From: Pseudomonas sp. UBA2684
GTDB lineage: Bacteria; Pseudomonadota; Gammaproteobacteria; Pseudomonadales; Pseudomonadaceae
Reading direction: 5' to 3'
DNA: 54,714 nucleotides
NCBI GenBank assembly: GCA_002354655.1
Contig: DELY01000032.1
Span: 7,994-62,707 of the forward strand
Shown: in pieces, positions 36,380 through 44,933 of the stretch
How the letters are laid out: every line of letters starts with the position of its first letter
Numbering within the stretch: position 1 is the stretch's first letter
Translations under genes and position numbers: made by a program
The notes under the pieces: generated by a model
Told to the model about the DNA's origin: nothing
Database searches by the model: none
The model's input: only the letters and a program-made list of their open reading frames with translations

Positions 36380-38206
36380 ATGAGCCAAGCCGACCTGATT
36401 TCCCCACTGCGTTTCCTTGCCCGCCTGCCTCAGCACCTGCCACGCGTGCCACGCATGTTGCGCGGCCTGTATTACGCCGGTATCCGTAATCGCGAGAAGA
36501 ACTTGTCGCTGGCCTGGGCGCTGGAGCGCACCGCGCAACAGCACCCTGAACGCCCGGCGCTGCTGGATGAGTCGCGCAGCCTCAGTTATGCGCAGTTCAA
36601 CGCCTGGGCCAATCGCCTGGCCTGGGCGTTCAAGGCCGAAGGCGTGCGCCATGGCAGCGTGGTGGCGGTGATGCTGGAAAATCGCCTGGAGCTGCTGGCG
36701 ATCCTAGCCGCACTAAGCAAGCTCGGTGCGGTCGGTGCGCTGGTCAACACCACTCAGCGCGGCAAGGTGCTGGCGCACAGCCTGAATCTGGTCAAGCCGG
36801 GTTTTATGCTGATCGGCGAGGAATTGCTGACGGCCTTCACTGAAGTCGCCGAACAGCTCGATAACCCACAGACACCGCGTTACTGGGTGGCCGACCAGGA
36901 CTGCCTGGAGGACGCCGGCCAGGCACCGGACGGCTGGACCAATCTGATGCAACTGGCGCGCAGCCAGGCCTGCGACAACCCGCCAGACAGCGCCAAGGTG
37001 CAGCTGAAAGACCCGTGCTTCCTAATCTACACCTCCGGCACCACCGGCCTGCCCAAGGCTTCGATCATGAGCCACGGCAAGTGGATCAAGGCTTACGGCG
37101 GCTTCGGCCATTCCGGCCTGACCCTGGGCACTCAGGACGTGCTCTACCTGACTCTACCCTGCTACCACAACAATGCCGTGACCGTGTGCTGGAGCGCGGC
37201 CATCGCTGGCGGCGCGGCCATCGCCCTGCGCCGCAAGTTCTCCGCCAGTGCCTTCTGGCCGGATGTGCAGCGCTATCAGGCCACCTGCTTCGGCTATATC
37301 GGCGAGCTGTGCCGCTACCTGCTCAATCAGCCCGAATGCGCCGCAGAGCAGAACAACAGCCTGCGCTGCATGATCGGCAACGGCCTGCGCCCGTCGATCT
37401 GGGCCGAGTTCAAGGCGCGTTTCGGGGTTGAGCAGATCACCGAGTTCTACGCCTCCAGCGAAGGCAATATCGGCTTTACCAACGTCTTCAACTTCGACAA
37501 CACCGTGGGCTTCTCCCCCGCCACCTACGCCATCGTGCGCTACGACCTGGAAAACGACTGCGCCATCCGCACTGCCAAGGGCTTTCTGCAGAAGGCCGAC
37601 AAGGGCGAGCCGGGTTTGCTGATCAGCGAGATCAGCGCCAAATGGCCGTTCGACGGCTACACCGACCCGGCCAAGAGCGAGGCGGCGATCCTGCGCAACG
37701 TGTTCAAGAAGGGTGATGCCTGGTTCAACAGCGGCGACCTGATGCGCGATATCGGCTGCAAGCACGCGCAGTTCGTCGACCGCCTCGGCGACACCTTCCG
37801 CTGGAAAGGCGAGAACGTCTCCACCACCGAGGTGGAAAACGTCCTCGGCGCCGTCCCCGGCGTCGAGGATGCGGTGGTGTATGGCGTGGAAATCCCTGGT
37901 ACCAACGGCCGCTGCGGCATGGCCGCACTGCGTTTGCGCGAGGGTGAGAGGCTGGATGGCAAAGCGCTGGCGGCGCATCTGGACAGCGAACTGCCGGTGT
38001 ATGCCGCGCCGCTGTTTATCCGCCTGCTCGACGAGGTGGAAACCACCGGCACCTTCAAATACAAGAAAAGTGACCTCAAGCAGATGGCCTACAACCCGCA
38101 AGTGGTCAGTGAACCCCTCTGGGTCAGGCTACCCGGCACGGATACGTTTCAGCCGCTGGACACGCTGCTGTTCGCGGCGATTCACGCGCAGCAATACCGT
38201 TTTTGA
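36380..38206 (+). CDS. atuH: long-chain acyl-CoA synthetase AtuH
   Basis: A 608-residue AMP-forming synthetase of the fatty-acid transport protein (FATP) branch, expected to activate citronellate or geranate as CoA thioesters. The AMP-binding P-loop is YTSGTTGLPKAS (217-228). The YASSEGNIGF block lies near 358, WFNSGDLMRDIG near 452 and DRLGDTFRWKGENVST near 472 with the hinge/adenylation residues. The hydrophobic N terminus suggests membrane association. GCGAGAG precedes the ATG. It is the last atu gene and ends 16 bases from the convergent lipoprotein gene, with no clear terminator between. Confidence 0.94.
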   Translation: MSQADLISPLRFLARLPQHLPRVPRMLRGLYYAGIRNREKNLSLAWALERTAQQHPERPALLDESRSLSYAQFNAWANRLAWAFKAEGVRHGSVVAVMLENRLELLAILAALSKLGAVGALVNTTQRGKVLAHSLNLVKPGFMLIGEELLTAFTEVAEQLDNPQTPRYWVADQDCLEDAGQAPDGWTNLMQLARSQACDNPPDSAKVQLKDPCFLIYTSGTTGLPKASIMSHGKWIKAYGGFGHSGLTLGTQDVLYLTLPCYHNNAVTVCWSAAIAGGAAIALRRKFSASAFWPDVQRYQATCFGYIGELCRYLLNQPECAAEQNNSLRCMIGNGLRPSIWAEFKARFGVEQITEFYASSEGNIGFTNVFNFDNTVGFSPATYAIVRYDLENDCAIRTAKGFLQKADKGEPGLLISEISAKWPFDGYTDPAKSEAAILRNVFKKGDAWFNSGDLMRDIGCKHAQFVDRLGDTFRWKGENVSTTEVENVLGAVPGVEDAVVYGVEIPGTNGRCGMAALRLREGERLDGKALAAHLDSELPVYAAPLFIRLLDEVETTGTFKYKKSDLKQMAYNPQVVSEPLWVRLPGTDTFQPLDTLLFAAIHAQQYRF

Positions 38207-38222
38207 GCGGCTGGGGGCAATC

Positions 38223-38711
38223 TCAGCGCTTGAACTCGAACTGCAACTCGGCGCCTTCCACCGAATCCCAGTAGTCCTTGTCGGCCTCATTGGTGAGCAG
38301 ACGGCCGCTGAGCTGGAACGGGTTGGCCACCGGTTTCCTCTCCTCGAACAGCGGCGGCAGCAGCGGCGCCAGCGCCACTTCGCCGCCGTGGTCCTCGGCA
38401 TTCAGCTGCTCGGCCAGCTCAGGCGGCAGCGACAGATCCAGCTTGGTCTTCGCTTGTTCGACAGGCGGTTTGGCCACCACGGCTGGCGCCGTCGGTTCGG
38501 CATGCTTCACGGTCGGCGTGGCATGCGGTTTTACCGGCACGGTCTCGGCCTTCGGCTCAGTCGCCGGCTCGACATTGTCGCTAAGCGGTTTTTCCTCGAC
38601 CGCTGCCGGCGGCGTAGCGGCGGGGGCGACCTTGGCTGGCGTCGGCTTGGTGTCGCACGCGCTGAACAAGGGAATGAGCAAGGCCAGGGCTAGGTAACGC
38701 AGTGCAGTCAT
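38223..38711 (-). CDS. hypothetical Pro/Ala/Lys-rich lipoprotein
   Basis: A 162-residue predicted lipoprotein: a hydrophobic leader and the lipobox FSAC (C19), then a low-complexity stretch of Pro, Ala, Lys, Glu and Val (about 20-92) suited to span the periplasm. A short folded C-terminal region follows (LDLSLPPELAEQL and NEADKDYWDSVEGAELQFEFKR-like end). It lies 69 bases after sbrR on the same strand and may belong to the sigma-factor operon. The gene between atuH and sbrR in P. aeruginosa (PA2894, recalled) is also uncharacterised. Confidence 0.8.
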   Translation of the reverse strand: MTALRYLALALLIPLFSACDTKPTPAKVAPAATPPAAVEEKPLSDNVEPATEPKAETVPVKPHATPTVKHAEPTAPAVVAKPPVEQAKTKLDLSLPPELAEQLNAEDHGGEVALAPLLPPLFEERKPVANPFQLSGRLLTNEADKDYWDSVEGAELQFEFKR

Positions 38712-38780
38712 GATCGGTCTGGGCAGGTGTGGCAGAAGCCGCCATGCTGGCGCGCCGCAACGCGCCTGACAAGCCCGTTG

Positions 38781-39422
38781 TCACTTATCGGCCTGCTCCA
38801 GTTGTTGCAAGCGTTTATCGATGTCCTGCTGCGGATAACGCTGCCGCAGCCTGTCGAGCAAGGTATCGGCTTCGGCCTGCTGGCCGCGGGCGCGCAACGC
38901 CAGCACCTCGTGTAACTCGTCCAACCAGGGCGCGGCCGTGACTTTGCTGCGCGCCAGCGGTGCACTGCTGGACGCGCGCGCCTGCTCCTCTGTCGCCACC
39001 GAATCGGCCAGAGCCGCCGCGGACTCGGCCAGAGCCGCCGCGGACTCGGCCAAGGCCTTGCGTTCCAGCGGCGCGGGGGCTGCTGGCGCCGGTGCGGCAT
39101 AGCGCTGGATGGCCGGTGCAGCGGGCAGTGGGTGGTCGTAGGCAGGCGGCGCCTGCTCCAGAGTATTCAGGCTCAAGCCCAGCCCCAGGCCCAGCAGCGC
39201 GACGCTGCCCAGCGCCACCGACCAGCGCATGCGCGGCGCAGCGCCGAATAGCCAGGCGTGCAGGCGGGCCAGGGCGCTTGCTGGCGGCGTGGCCACCTGT
39301 GCGGCGGCAGCGGCCAGAATACGCGCATCCAGCGCCGCTGAAGGCTCGTCGTGATGGTGCGCACGGTAATGCTGGAGCAGTTGCTGCTCGGCGGTCGAGG
39401 GCGTGGCGTGTGGGTCTTTCAT
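38781..39422 (-). CDS. sbrR: membrane anti-sigma factor, SbrR-like
   Basis: A 213-residue protein with an N-terminal cytosolic helical domain (1-62), one membrane helix (about 68-86, WSVALGSVALLGLGLGLSL) and a periplasmic part. The latter has an Ala/Pro-rich linker, an ALAESAA repeat (about 123-143) and a helical C-terminal segment. It overlaps the ECF sigma gene by ATGA, the arrangement of sigma/anti-sigma pairs. I recall SbrI/SbrR (PA2896/PA2895) next to the atu genes in P. aeruginosa, where they affect swarming and biofilm. The symbol rests on that synteny. Confidence 0.75.
   Translation of the reverse strand: MKDPHATPSTAEQQLLQHYRAHHHDEPSAALDARILAAAAAQVATPPASALARLHAWLFGAAPRMRWSVALGSVALLGLGLGLSLNTLEQAPPAYDHPLPAAPAIQRYAAPAPAAPAPLERKALAESAAALAESAAALADSVATEEQARASSSAPLARSKVTAAPWLDELHEVLALRARGQQAEADTLLDRLRQRYPQQDIDKRLQQLEQADK
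39004..39052. repeat. 21-bp in-frame tandem repeat inside sbrR
   Basis: The unit TCGGCCAGAGCCGCCGCGGA plus C occurs twice exactly (39004-39024, 39025-39045), with a partial third copy to 39052. It encodes the seven-residue AESAAAL-type repeat on the minus strand in the periplasmic linker. In-frame copy changes would alter only linker length. Confidence 0.85.
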
Positions 39423-40021
39423 GCGGACACCTCTTCGGCGGCGGGATCAGCCAGCAGCCGACGTAACTTCTGCAACGCATAGCGCAGGCGGCTCTTCACC
39501 GTTTCCGCCGGGGTATGGGTCAACTCGGCGATCTCGTGCAGCTCCAGATCGCCATGGGCGCGCAGCAGGAACACTTCGCGCTGTTCGGCGGGCAAGTCGT
39601 CCAGTGCCGCCTGCAAACGCTGGCGGTCGCGGCTCAGGTTGAGCTGTTGCTCGGGGCCTGCCTCGCTGCTGGGCTGGTCGTGCAGCTGCGCATCGTACTC
39701 GTCCTGCAAGCCCTGCTGCTTGCCGTGCTTGCGCCAATGGTCGATCAGCCGGTTACGCGCAATCTGGTACAGCCAGGTCTTGAACAGCACCGCCTCGCGT
39801 TGCAGCGACTCGCTACGGATCAGGCTCAGCCAGGTTTCCTGGAACACCTCTTCGGCCAGCACCGGGTCGCCACACAGGCCACAGAGAAAACGGAACAGGC
39901 CGAGGCGATGGCGCTGATACAGCTGCGCGAAAGCCTCGCCATCGCCCTGGCGATAGCGGCGCAGCAACTGCGCGTCGTCATCGCCGGGAATACTCGCAAC
40001 CGGATTGGCAGTCACACTCAA
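39419..40021 (-). CDS. sbrI: ECF sigma-70 factor, SbrI-like
   Basis: A 200-residue extracytoplasmic-function sigma factor. Region 2 covers about 18-105 (LYQRHRLGLFRFL, VFQETWLSLIRS, FKTWLYQIARNRLIDHWRK). Region 4 covers about 135-190 (LDDLPAEQREVFLLR, HEIAELTHTPAETVKSRLRYALQKLRRLL). It has ATGA overlaps at both ends, with the VWA gene before and the anti-sigma gene after. The assignment to SbrI is from position beside the atu cluster. The VWA gene is probably a cotranscribed target or partner. Confidence 0.85.
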   Translation of the reverse strand: MSVTANPVASIPGDDDAQLLRRYRQGDGEAFAQLYQRHRLGLFRFLCGLCGDPVLAEEVFQETWLSLIRSESLQREAVLFKTWLYQIARNRLIDHWRKHGKQQGLQDEYDAQLHDQPSSEAGPEQQLNLSRDRQRLQAALDDLPAEQREVFLLRAHGDLELHEIAELTHTPAETVKSRLRYALQKLRRLLADPAAEEVSA

Positions 40022-41736
40022 TCGACCTTGGCAGTGTCGGGAACAGGCTGCTGAGTGTGCAGGCTCTGTGCTAATTCGACCAGCTGTACGAACTCGCCAC
40101 GCAGGCCGAAACGGTCCTCGCCCTTGCCACTGCGGGCCAGCTCGGCGCTCGCCGCCAGGTCGAAGGCGCCAGTGTACTGGCCGCCCTTGAGCTGCTGGGC
40201 AAAGGCCGCCACCGCCGTGGCAAAGCGCAGGTCCTCGCTGGCGTCGGCCATGGCGGCCACCTGGCGCGGCGCCTCGATGGGGATTTCCAGCAACCGGCTG
40301 TGTGCGTGCTGCGGCGTCTTGTAGCGGATACGCAGCAAGGCCAGCTCGCCCGAGCGCGCGGCGGGTTCGGCCTTGGCCTGGTAGCGCAAGGGCTCCAACC
40401 AGCCCTGGCCGCCTGCGGGGACGATTTCATACAACGCAGTGACGCTCTGCCCGGCGCCGATTTCACCGGCATCGACTTTATCGTTACTGAAGTCCTCGCG
40501 TCGCAGCAGGCGGTTCTCGTAACCCAACAAACGGTATTCGGCGACCTGGGCGGGATTGAACTCAACCTGCACTTTCACATCCTTGACCACCACTGCCAGG
40601 GTCGAGCCGAGCTGGTCGACCAACACCTTGCGCGCTTCACGCAGGTTGTCGATATAGGCGTAGTTGCCATCGCCGGCATCGGCCAGTTGCTCCATCAGCT
40701 GCTCGTTGTAGTTGTCCGTGCCGAAACCCAGGGTAGTCAGAGAAATGCCGCTCTTGCGCTTGTCGGCGGCCAGCGCCTTGAGCGTGTCGAAATCGCTGAT
40801 GCCGACATTGAAGTCACCATCGGTAGCCAGCAGGATGCGGTTGATACCGCCATCGATGAATCCTTGCTGCGCCTGGCGGTATGCCAATTGGATGCCCGAC
40901 TCGCCGGCGGTCGAACCGCCGGCGCGCAGGTGCTCGATGGCCGCGCGAATCCTGGCTTTGTGCGAGCCGGCAGTGGATTCGAGCACCACACTCGACTCAC
41001 CGGCATACACCACCAGGGCAACCTTGTCCTCGGCGCGCAACTGCTCGACCAGCAACTTCAGGGTGCTCTGCACCAGCGGCAGGCCTTCGCGGCGGTCCAT
41101 CGAGCCGGAGACATCCACTAAAAACACCAGGTTAGCTGGCGGCAGTGATGCCACGCTACGCTCCCCACTCTTGATGGCGATGCGCAGCAGGCGGCTATTG
41201 GGGTTCCATGGCGTTTGCGCCAGCTCGGTGGCGACGCCGAATGGGCTATCCCCGCTCGGCTGCGGGTAGGCATAGGGGAAGTAGTTGACCAGTTCTTCGA
41301 GGCGCACGGCGTCGCTGGGCGGTAGCTGGCCCTGATTGAGGAAGCGCCGCACGTTGGCGTAGCTACCGGTGTCGACATCGAGGCTGAAGGTCGACATCGG
41401 CGTTGCGGCGACGGCATGCACCGGATTGGCGGCGAGCTGCTGATACTGCTCGCGGTACGCCTCACGGTAAGCCGGCGAAACGCTGTCCGCCAGGGGCGCC
41501 GCCGGCAGTGCCGCGGCGGGCCATGACGAAACGCCGTAGCGCGCCATCTCGGCTTTTTGCACAAGCGGCTGCTCGCGCGACTCGCGAGCCAGCAAGAGCG
41601 CTTCGCGCACCGGTTCAGGGGCCTGAACCCGCGGTGGTTCGGGCTGAGTCGCGTTACAGGCCGTCAACGCCAGCAGCAGACTGCCGGCGAAACCGTGCAG
41701 CAACGGCTGCGGGGATAAGGCGATAACCTTGAACAT
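40018..41736 (-). CDS. von Willebrand factor type A domain lipoprotein
   Basis: A 572-residue predicted lipoprotein (lipobox LTAC, C27). After a Pro/Ala-rich stretch comes a YfbK-type N-terminal region (about 112-200, STFSLDVDTGSYANVRRFL). A VWA domain follows (about 200-375) with the metal site DVSGSM (208-213) and ATDGDFNVG, then a DUF3520-like C-terminal domain. Such proteins bind divalent metal and mediate protein contacts at the envelope. Its stop overlaps the sigma-factor start, so its level is tied to the sigma/anti-sigma pair and it may be part of the sensing complex (inference). AGGAGA precedes the ATG. Confidence 0.9.
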   Translation of the reverse strand: MFKVIALSPQPLLHGFAGSLLLALTACNATQPEPPRVQAPEPVREALLLARESREQPLVQKAEMARYGVSSWPAAALPAAPLADSVSPAYREAYREQYQQLAANPVHAVAATPMSTFSLDVDTGSYANVRRFLNQGQLPPSDAVRLEELVNYFPYAYPQPSGDSPFGVATELAQTPWNPNSRLLRIAIKSGERSVASLPPANLVFLVDVSGSMDRREGLPLVQSTLKLLVEQLRAEDKVALVVYAGESSVVLESTAGSHKARIRAAIEHLRAGGSTAGESGIQLAYRQAQQGFIDGGINRILLATDGDFNVGISDFDTLKALAADKRKSGISLTTLGFGTDNYNEQLMEQLADAGDGNYAYIDNLREARKVLVDQLGSTLAVVVKDVKVQVEFNPAQVAEYRLLGYENRLLRREDFSNDKVDAGEIGAGQSVTALYEIVPAGGQGWLEPLRYQAKAEPAARSGELALLRIRYKTPQHAHSRLLEIPIEAPRQVAAMADASEDLRFATAVAAFAQQLKGGQYTGAFDLAASAELARSGKGEDRFGLRGEFVQLVELAQSLHTQQPVPDTAKVD

Positions 41737-41773
41737 GGCACGTCTCCTCGGGGCGAAAATCTCTTCGCTTGAG

Positions 41774-41804
41774 TAGACGCAGTGCCTGTTCGATTCGGGT
41801 TAAC
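41774..41804 (-). promoter_or_regulatory. possible ECF-type promoter before the VWA-sbrI-sbrR operon
   Basis: Reading leftward, GTTAACC, 18 bases, then CGTCTA resembles ECF -35 (AAC core) and -10 (CGTC) boxes, and would start transcription about 30 bases before the VWA ATG. The spacing is two or three bases longer than usual, so autoregulation is only suggested. The remaining 160 bases toward the MocR gene show nothing definite. Confidence 0.3.
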
Positions 41805-41971
41805 GGTAGCCAGGATCTTGCTGGAGCATCGCGACCGGCAACGGGCGCCTAACCTGCGCGGCCCGATCCACTCCAGGCGAGGCCGTTCAGCCGCAAGTTG
41901 CTCGGTGTCGCAGCACTGGCAAGCCGTTTTTAACGCCGTATCGGCAACGTCGGTAGTTTTTCAACGGCCTG

Positions 41972-43411
41972 CTAGAACGTGCCGGTGGTTTCTTGACACA
42001 GCTGATTGGCCAGCATCCCCAAGGTCATCAACGCCCGCTCGGCTTCACGGTTCCACGGGATGCCGCAATTCAGCCGCACGCAGTGGTTGAACTGCTCGGT
42101 ATTGCTGAAGATCAGCCCCGGCGCGATGCTGATGCCCTGCTGCAACGCGCGCACGTGCAGGTCTTTGGTATTGACCCGGGCCGGCAGGCTGACCCAAAGG
42201 ATGAAACCGCCATTGGGCCGGGTAATCTGCGTACCCTCGGGGAAATACTGCTGCACCGCCAACTGGAAGGCGCTGAGGTTCTTGCGGTACTCCTGGCGGA
42301 TATAGCGCAGGTGGCGGTCGTAGCCGCCGTTCTCCAGGTACGCGGCCACCGCCATCTGCGTCACGCTGCACGCCGAATGGGTGCTGAACGTCTGTAAGCG
42401 CTGGATTTCATCCTGATACTTGCCGGCAATCATCCAGCCGATGCGCACACCGGGTGACAGGGTTTTCGAGAAGCTTGAGCAGTACACCACCCGCCCCTCG
42501 CGGTCGTGGGCCTTGAGTGCCTTGGTCGGCCCCTGCTCGAACATCAACTCGCCGTAGATATCGTCCTCGATGATCTGGATATCGAAGTTGTCCGCCAGGC
42601 GCAGCAAGTGTTTCTGGCGCTCTTCGGGGATAGTGCCGCCCAACGGGTTGCTCAGGCGCGCCGTCAACACCAGCGCCTTGATCGGCCATTGGCTGGCCGC
42701 CAGTTGCAAGGCCTCGATACTGATGCCGGTAGTCGGGTCGCTGGGGATTTCGATGACCTTCAGGCCCAGCAAGTCAGCCAGTTGCAACAGGCCATAGTAA
42801 GTCGGCGACTCGGCAGCGATCAGGTCGCCCGGCTTGGTCAGCACCCGCAACGACATCTGCAGCGCATCGACACAGCCGTGAGTAATCACCACCTCGGAAG
42901 GGTCGACCACCACCCCGGCATCGCGCATGCGAATCGCCACCTGGCGCCGCAGCGGCTCGAACCCCGGGCTGAACATGTAACTGAACGCCCGCGCACTGTG
43001 GAAGCGGGTGACCTTGGCCAGTTGCTGGTGCAAGGCACGTACCGGCAGATAGTCGACATGCGGTACCGCCGCGCCGAGGGGAAACACCCCTTCGCGGCGC
43101 GACTCGGTGAGCACCTGATTGATGATGCTGCTGCGCGTCACCAGGCCTGGTCGTTCAACCCGGGCGATGTCCGGGGTTGGCGCAGTCAAGGCGGGAGTCT
43201 GGTGCACGTAAAAACCGGATTGCGGTCGCGCGCGGATCAACCCGAGGTCTTCCAGGTTGGCGTACGCCTGCAACACCGTGGCGTGGCTGACACTGAGCTG
43301 CGAACTCATCTTGCGCACCGATGGCACGCGCTCTCCCGGCTGGTAAACGCCACGACGAATATCTTCCGCCAATTGCTGGGCGATACGCTGGTAGAGCAAC
43401 AGACTGGTCAT
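41972..43411 (-). CDS. MocR-type regulator (GntR helix-turn-helix fused to aminotransferase fold)
   Basis: A 479-residue fusion. A GntR-type winged helix (about 4-75, PGERVPSVRKMSSQLSVSHATVLQAYANLEDLGLI) is joined by a linker to a class I aminotransferase-like domain. The PLP lysine is in SSFSKTLSPGVRIGW, with THGCVDAL, ARLSNPLGG and EDDIYGEL nearby. MocR proteins sense PLP or amines and regulate, for example, vitamin B6, taurine or GABA genes. The target here is unknown. GGAGAAGG lies before the ATG at 43411; longer in-frame starts lack a site. I recall a regulator gene (PA2897) at the same place in P. aeruginosa. Confidence 0.9.
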   Translation of the reverse strand: MTSLLLYQRIAQQLAEDIRRGVYQPGERVPSVRKMSSQLSVSHATVLQAYANLEDLGLIRARPQSGFYVHQTPALTAPTPDIARVERPGLVTRSSIINQVLTESRREGVFPLGAAVPHVDYLPVRALHQQLAKVTRFHSARAFSYMFSPGFEPLRRQVAIRMRDAGVVVDPSEVVITHGCVDALQMSLRVLTKPGDLIAAESPTYYGLLQLADLLGLKVIEIPSDPTTGISIEALQLAASQWPIKALVLTARLSNPLGGTIPEERQKHLLRLADNFDIQIIEDDIYGELMFEQGPTKALKAHDREGRVVYCSSFSKTLSPGVRIGWMIAGKYQDEIQRLQTFSTHSACSVTQMAVAAYLENGGYDRHLRYIRQEYRKNLSAFQLAVQQYFPEGTQITRPNGGFILWVSLPARVNTKDLHVRALQQGISIAPGLIFSNTEQFNHCVRLNCGIPWNREAERALMTLGMLANQLCQETTGTF

Positions 43412-43708
43412 GGCCGCCTTCTCCGAATCACTGGACCGTAACAGTAATCGAGCCATTTCGATCTGTACCGGCACAGCTTTATTGATTGTGGCCAATACAG
43501 TTGACTTGCGCCATGAACTGTAACGGTTTAATCAAAAACCATAGCGGACTGTTCAGAAGAAGCATCAGACGAGAGCCAGGCATTGCCTTAACTGTTGATG
43601 CAGAGCGCGGCCGCGTGCAGCGAAAGATCTGCAGTTTTCGAAGATTTTCGCGGATTTATCTGCAAAAGCCTGGCGGCACATGCAATACGCAATTGCGCCC
43701 TAACACAT
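43412..43708. other. regulatory gap upstream of the MocR gene
   Basis: About 300 bases without a convincing gene. It contains TACAGTT / AACTGTA (43496-43502 and 43516-43522), an inverted repeat with centres 20 bases apart, and related text ACCGTAACAGT at 43435-43445. Together they resemble a regulator binding region, perhaps autoregulatory. A 74-codon rightward frame (43486-43710) lacks a ribosome binding site and is not called. Confidence 0.45.
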
Positions 43709-43742
43709 AAAAAACCCCGACCGTGTTAACGGCCGGGGTTTA
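43709..43742 (-). terminator. intrinsic terminator of the OmpA-lipoprotein operon
   Basis: On the minus strand: AACCCCGGCCG, loop TTAACA, CGGTCGGGG and a run of T. It starts 20 bases after the OmpA-family stop. Confidence 0.88.
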
Positions 43743-43761
43743 TCGGGGCCTAACTGGGGGC

Positions 43762-44574
43762 TTAGCGACTAGCGCCCAAACGGCCCTGCTCGTCGGAGAA
43801 GACAATCTCGACGCGACGATTTTGCGCGCGGCCTCTGGCCGATGCATTCTCGGCAACGGGGAAGCTTTCACCATGCCCTTCCACCTGCACGCGCTTGGCG
43901 TCGATGCCCAGATCGACCAGCACATCGGCCACGATCTGCGCCCGCGCGCGGGACAGTTCAAGGTTCTCCTGCTTATCACCACGGCTGTCGGTGTAGCCCT
44001 CGATGCGCACCACGCGACGCGGATTGAGACGGAGGAATTGCACCAACTTCAACACGGTACGGTTGGCCGAGGCCTTCAGTTCCGCGCGTCCGGCATCGAA
44101 CAGCACATCGCCCAGGGTCATCACCAACCCACGCTCGGTTTCCGTGGTGGCCAAACTGACCATCTGCTCTTCCAGCCAATTGCTCTGCTCCTGCACGCTG
44201 AGCAGCTTGGCTTCGCGCAGTGCCAACTGTAGGCGTTGGCGCTCCAGTTCGAGCTTGGCCGCACGCTCCTGATTGAGACTCAGAGCGCTGTGCTGGCCGG
44301 CAATCTCGCTGTAACGCTGGCTGAGATAGGCGTAATGGCTGACGTCGTCCGCGCTCCCCCAATAGCTCGACAGACGGTCGGCACGCGCCAGGGACTCACC
44401 GGCGCGGATCACGTCTTTCGGTGCGCTGCGCAGCACATCGGGGTTTTCCTTGACGGACTGAAAACCAGTGCGCGCCGCCTCCAGCGCTTCGCCGCTGCGC
44501 TGCTGCGAGCCGGCACAACCGCTTAACAGCAACACCACTAGCGCGCCGCCAATCACCTGAGCAGGAGTATTCAT
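43762..44574 (-). CDS. OmpA-family lipoprotein
   Basis: A 270-residue outer-membrane lipoprotein (lipobox LSGC, C20). The middle (25-145) is helical and DUF4398-like. The C-terminal OmpA domain (about 150-262) has DVLFDAGRAEL, GYTDSRGD (193-200), NLELSRARA (204-212) and GHGESFPVAEN, the residues that bind peptidoglycan. It should link the outer membrane to the cell wall. It overlaps the DUF4398 gene by ATGA and shares its operon. Similar pairs are common in Pseudomonas, with no detailed function that I know. Confidence 0.93.
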   Translation of the reverse strand: MNTPAQVIGGALVVLLLSGCAGSQQRSGEALEAARTGFQSVKENPDVLRSAPKDVIRAGESLARADRLSSYWGSADDVSHYAYLSQRYSEIAGQHSALSLNQERAAKLELERQRLQLALREAKLLSVQEQSNWLEEQMVSLATTETERGLVMTLGDVLFDAGRAELKASANRTVLKLVQFLRLNPRRVVRIEGYTDSRGDKQENLELSRARAQIVADVLVDLGIDAKRVQVEGHGESFPVAENASARGRAQNRRVEIVFSDEQGRLGASR

Positions 44575-44924
44575 TGCAAATCCCTCAACTGCAGGCGCAG
44601 ACGATTGATCCGATTATTCAGCTCCGTCAGTTGATCCTGGCTTTTTTGCGTAAGCACTCGCGCCTCTGCCAGACGCGCATCCAGCTCGGCCTGCTCGGCA
44701 AGCATGCGTGCCTCCTTGAACGACTCCTCGGCCATGGCGGCTTGAGCCTGGAGCAATTTCTCCTCAGCCAGCTTCAGCTCAGCCACATGCTCATCGGCAC
44801 CAACGGCCTTGGCTTGTGCCAGGGCTTGCTCGGTCAGGCGCAATTGCTCGGTCGGCGCCGGATCACTGGCGCAACCAGCCAATGCCAGCAGCGCCAATGC
44901 GACGCATAAAAATCGATTAGTCAC
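44571..44924 (-). CDS. DUF4398 helical lipoprotein
   Basis: A 117-residue predicted lipoprotein: leader, lipobox LAGC (C18), then one long amphipathic helical or coiled-coil region rich in Ala, Glu, Leu and Gln (about 25-115), typical of DUF4398. GTG start with AGGAA upstream. It overlaps the OmpA-family gene by four bases and starts nine bases after the binding-protein gene. The helix probably pairs with the DUF4398-like part of the OmpA partner (inferred). Confidence 0.88.
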   Translation of the reverse strand: MTNRFLCVALALLALAGCASDPAPTEQLRLTEQALAQAKAVGADEHVAELKLAEEKLLQAQAAMAEESFKEARMLAEQAELDARLAEARVLTQKSQDQLTELNNRINRLRLQLRDLQ

Positions 44925-44933
44925 GAAAAATTC

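Noticed and set aside
43486-43710. 74-codon plus-strand frame in the MocR upstream gap
   Set aside because: No ribosome binding site, no family, overlaps the putative operator and ends in the terminator.
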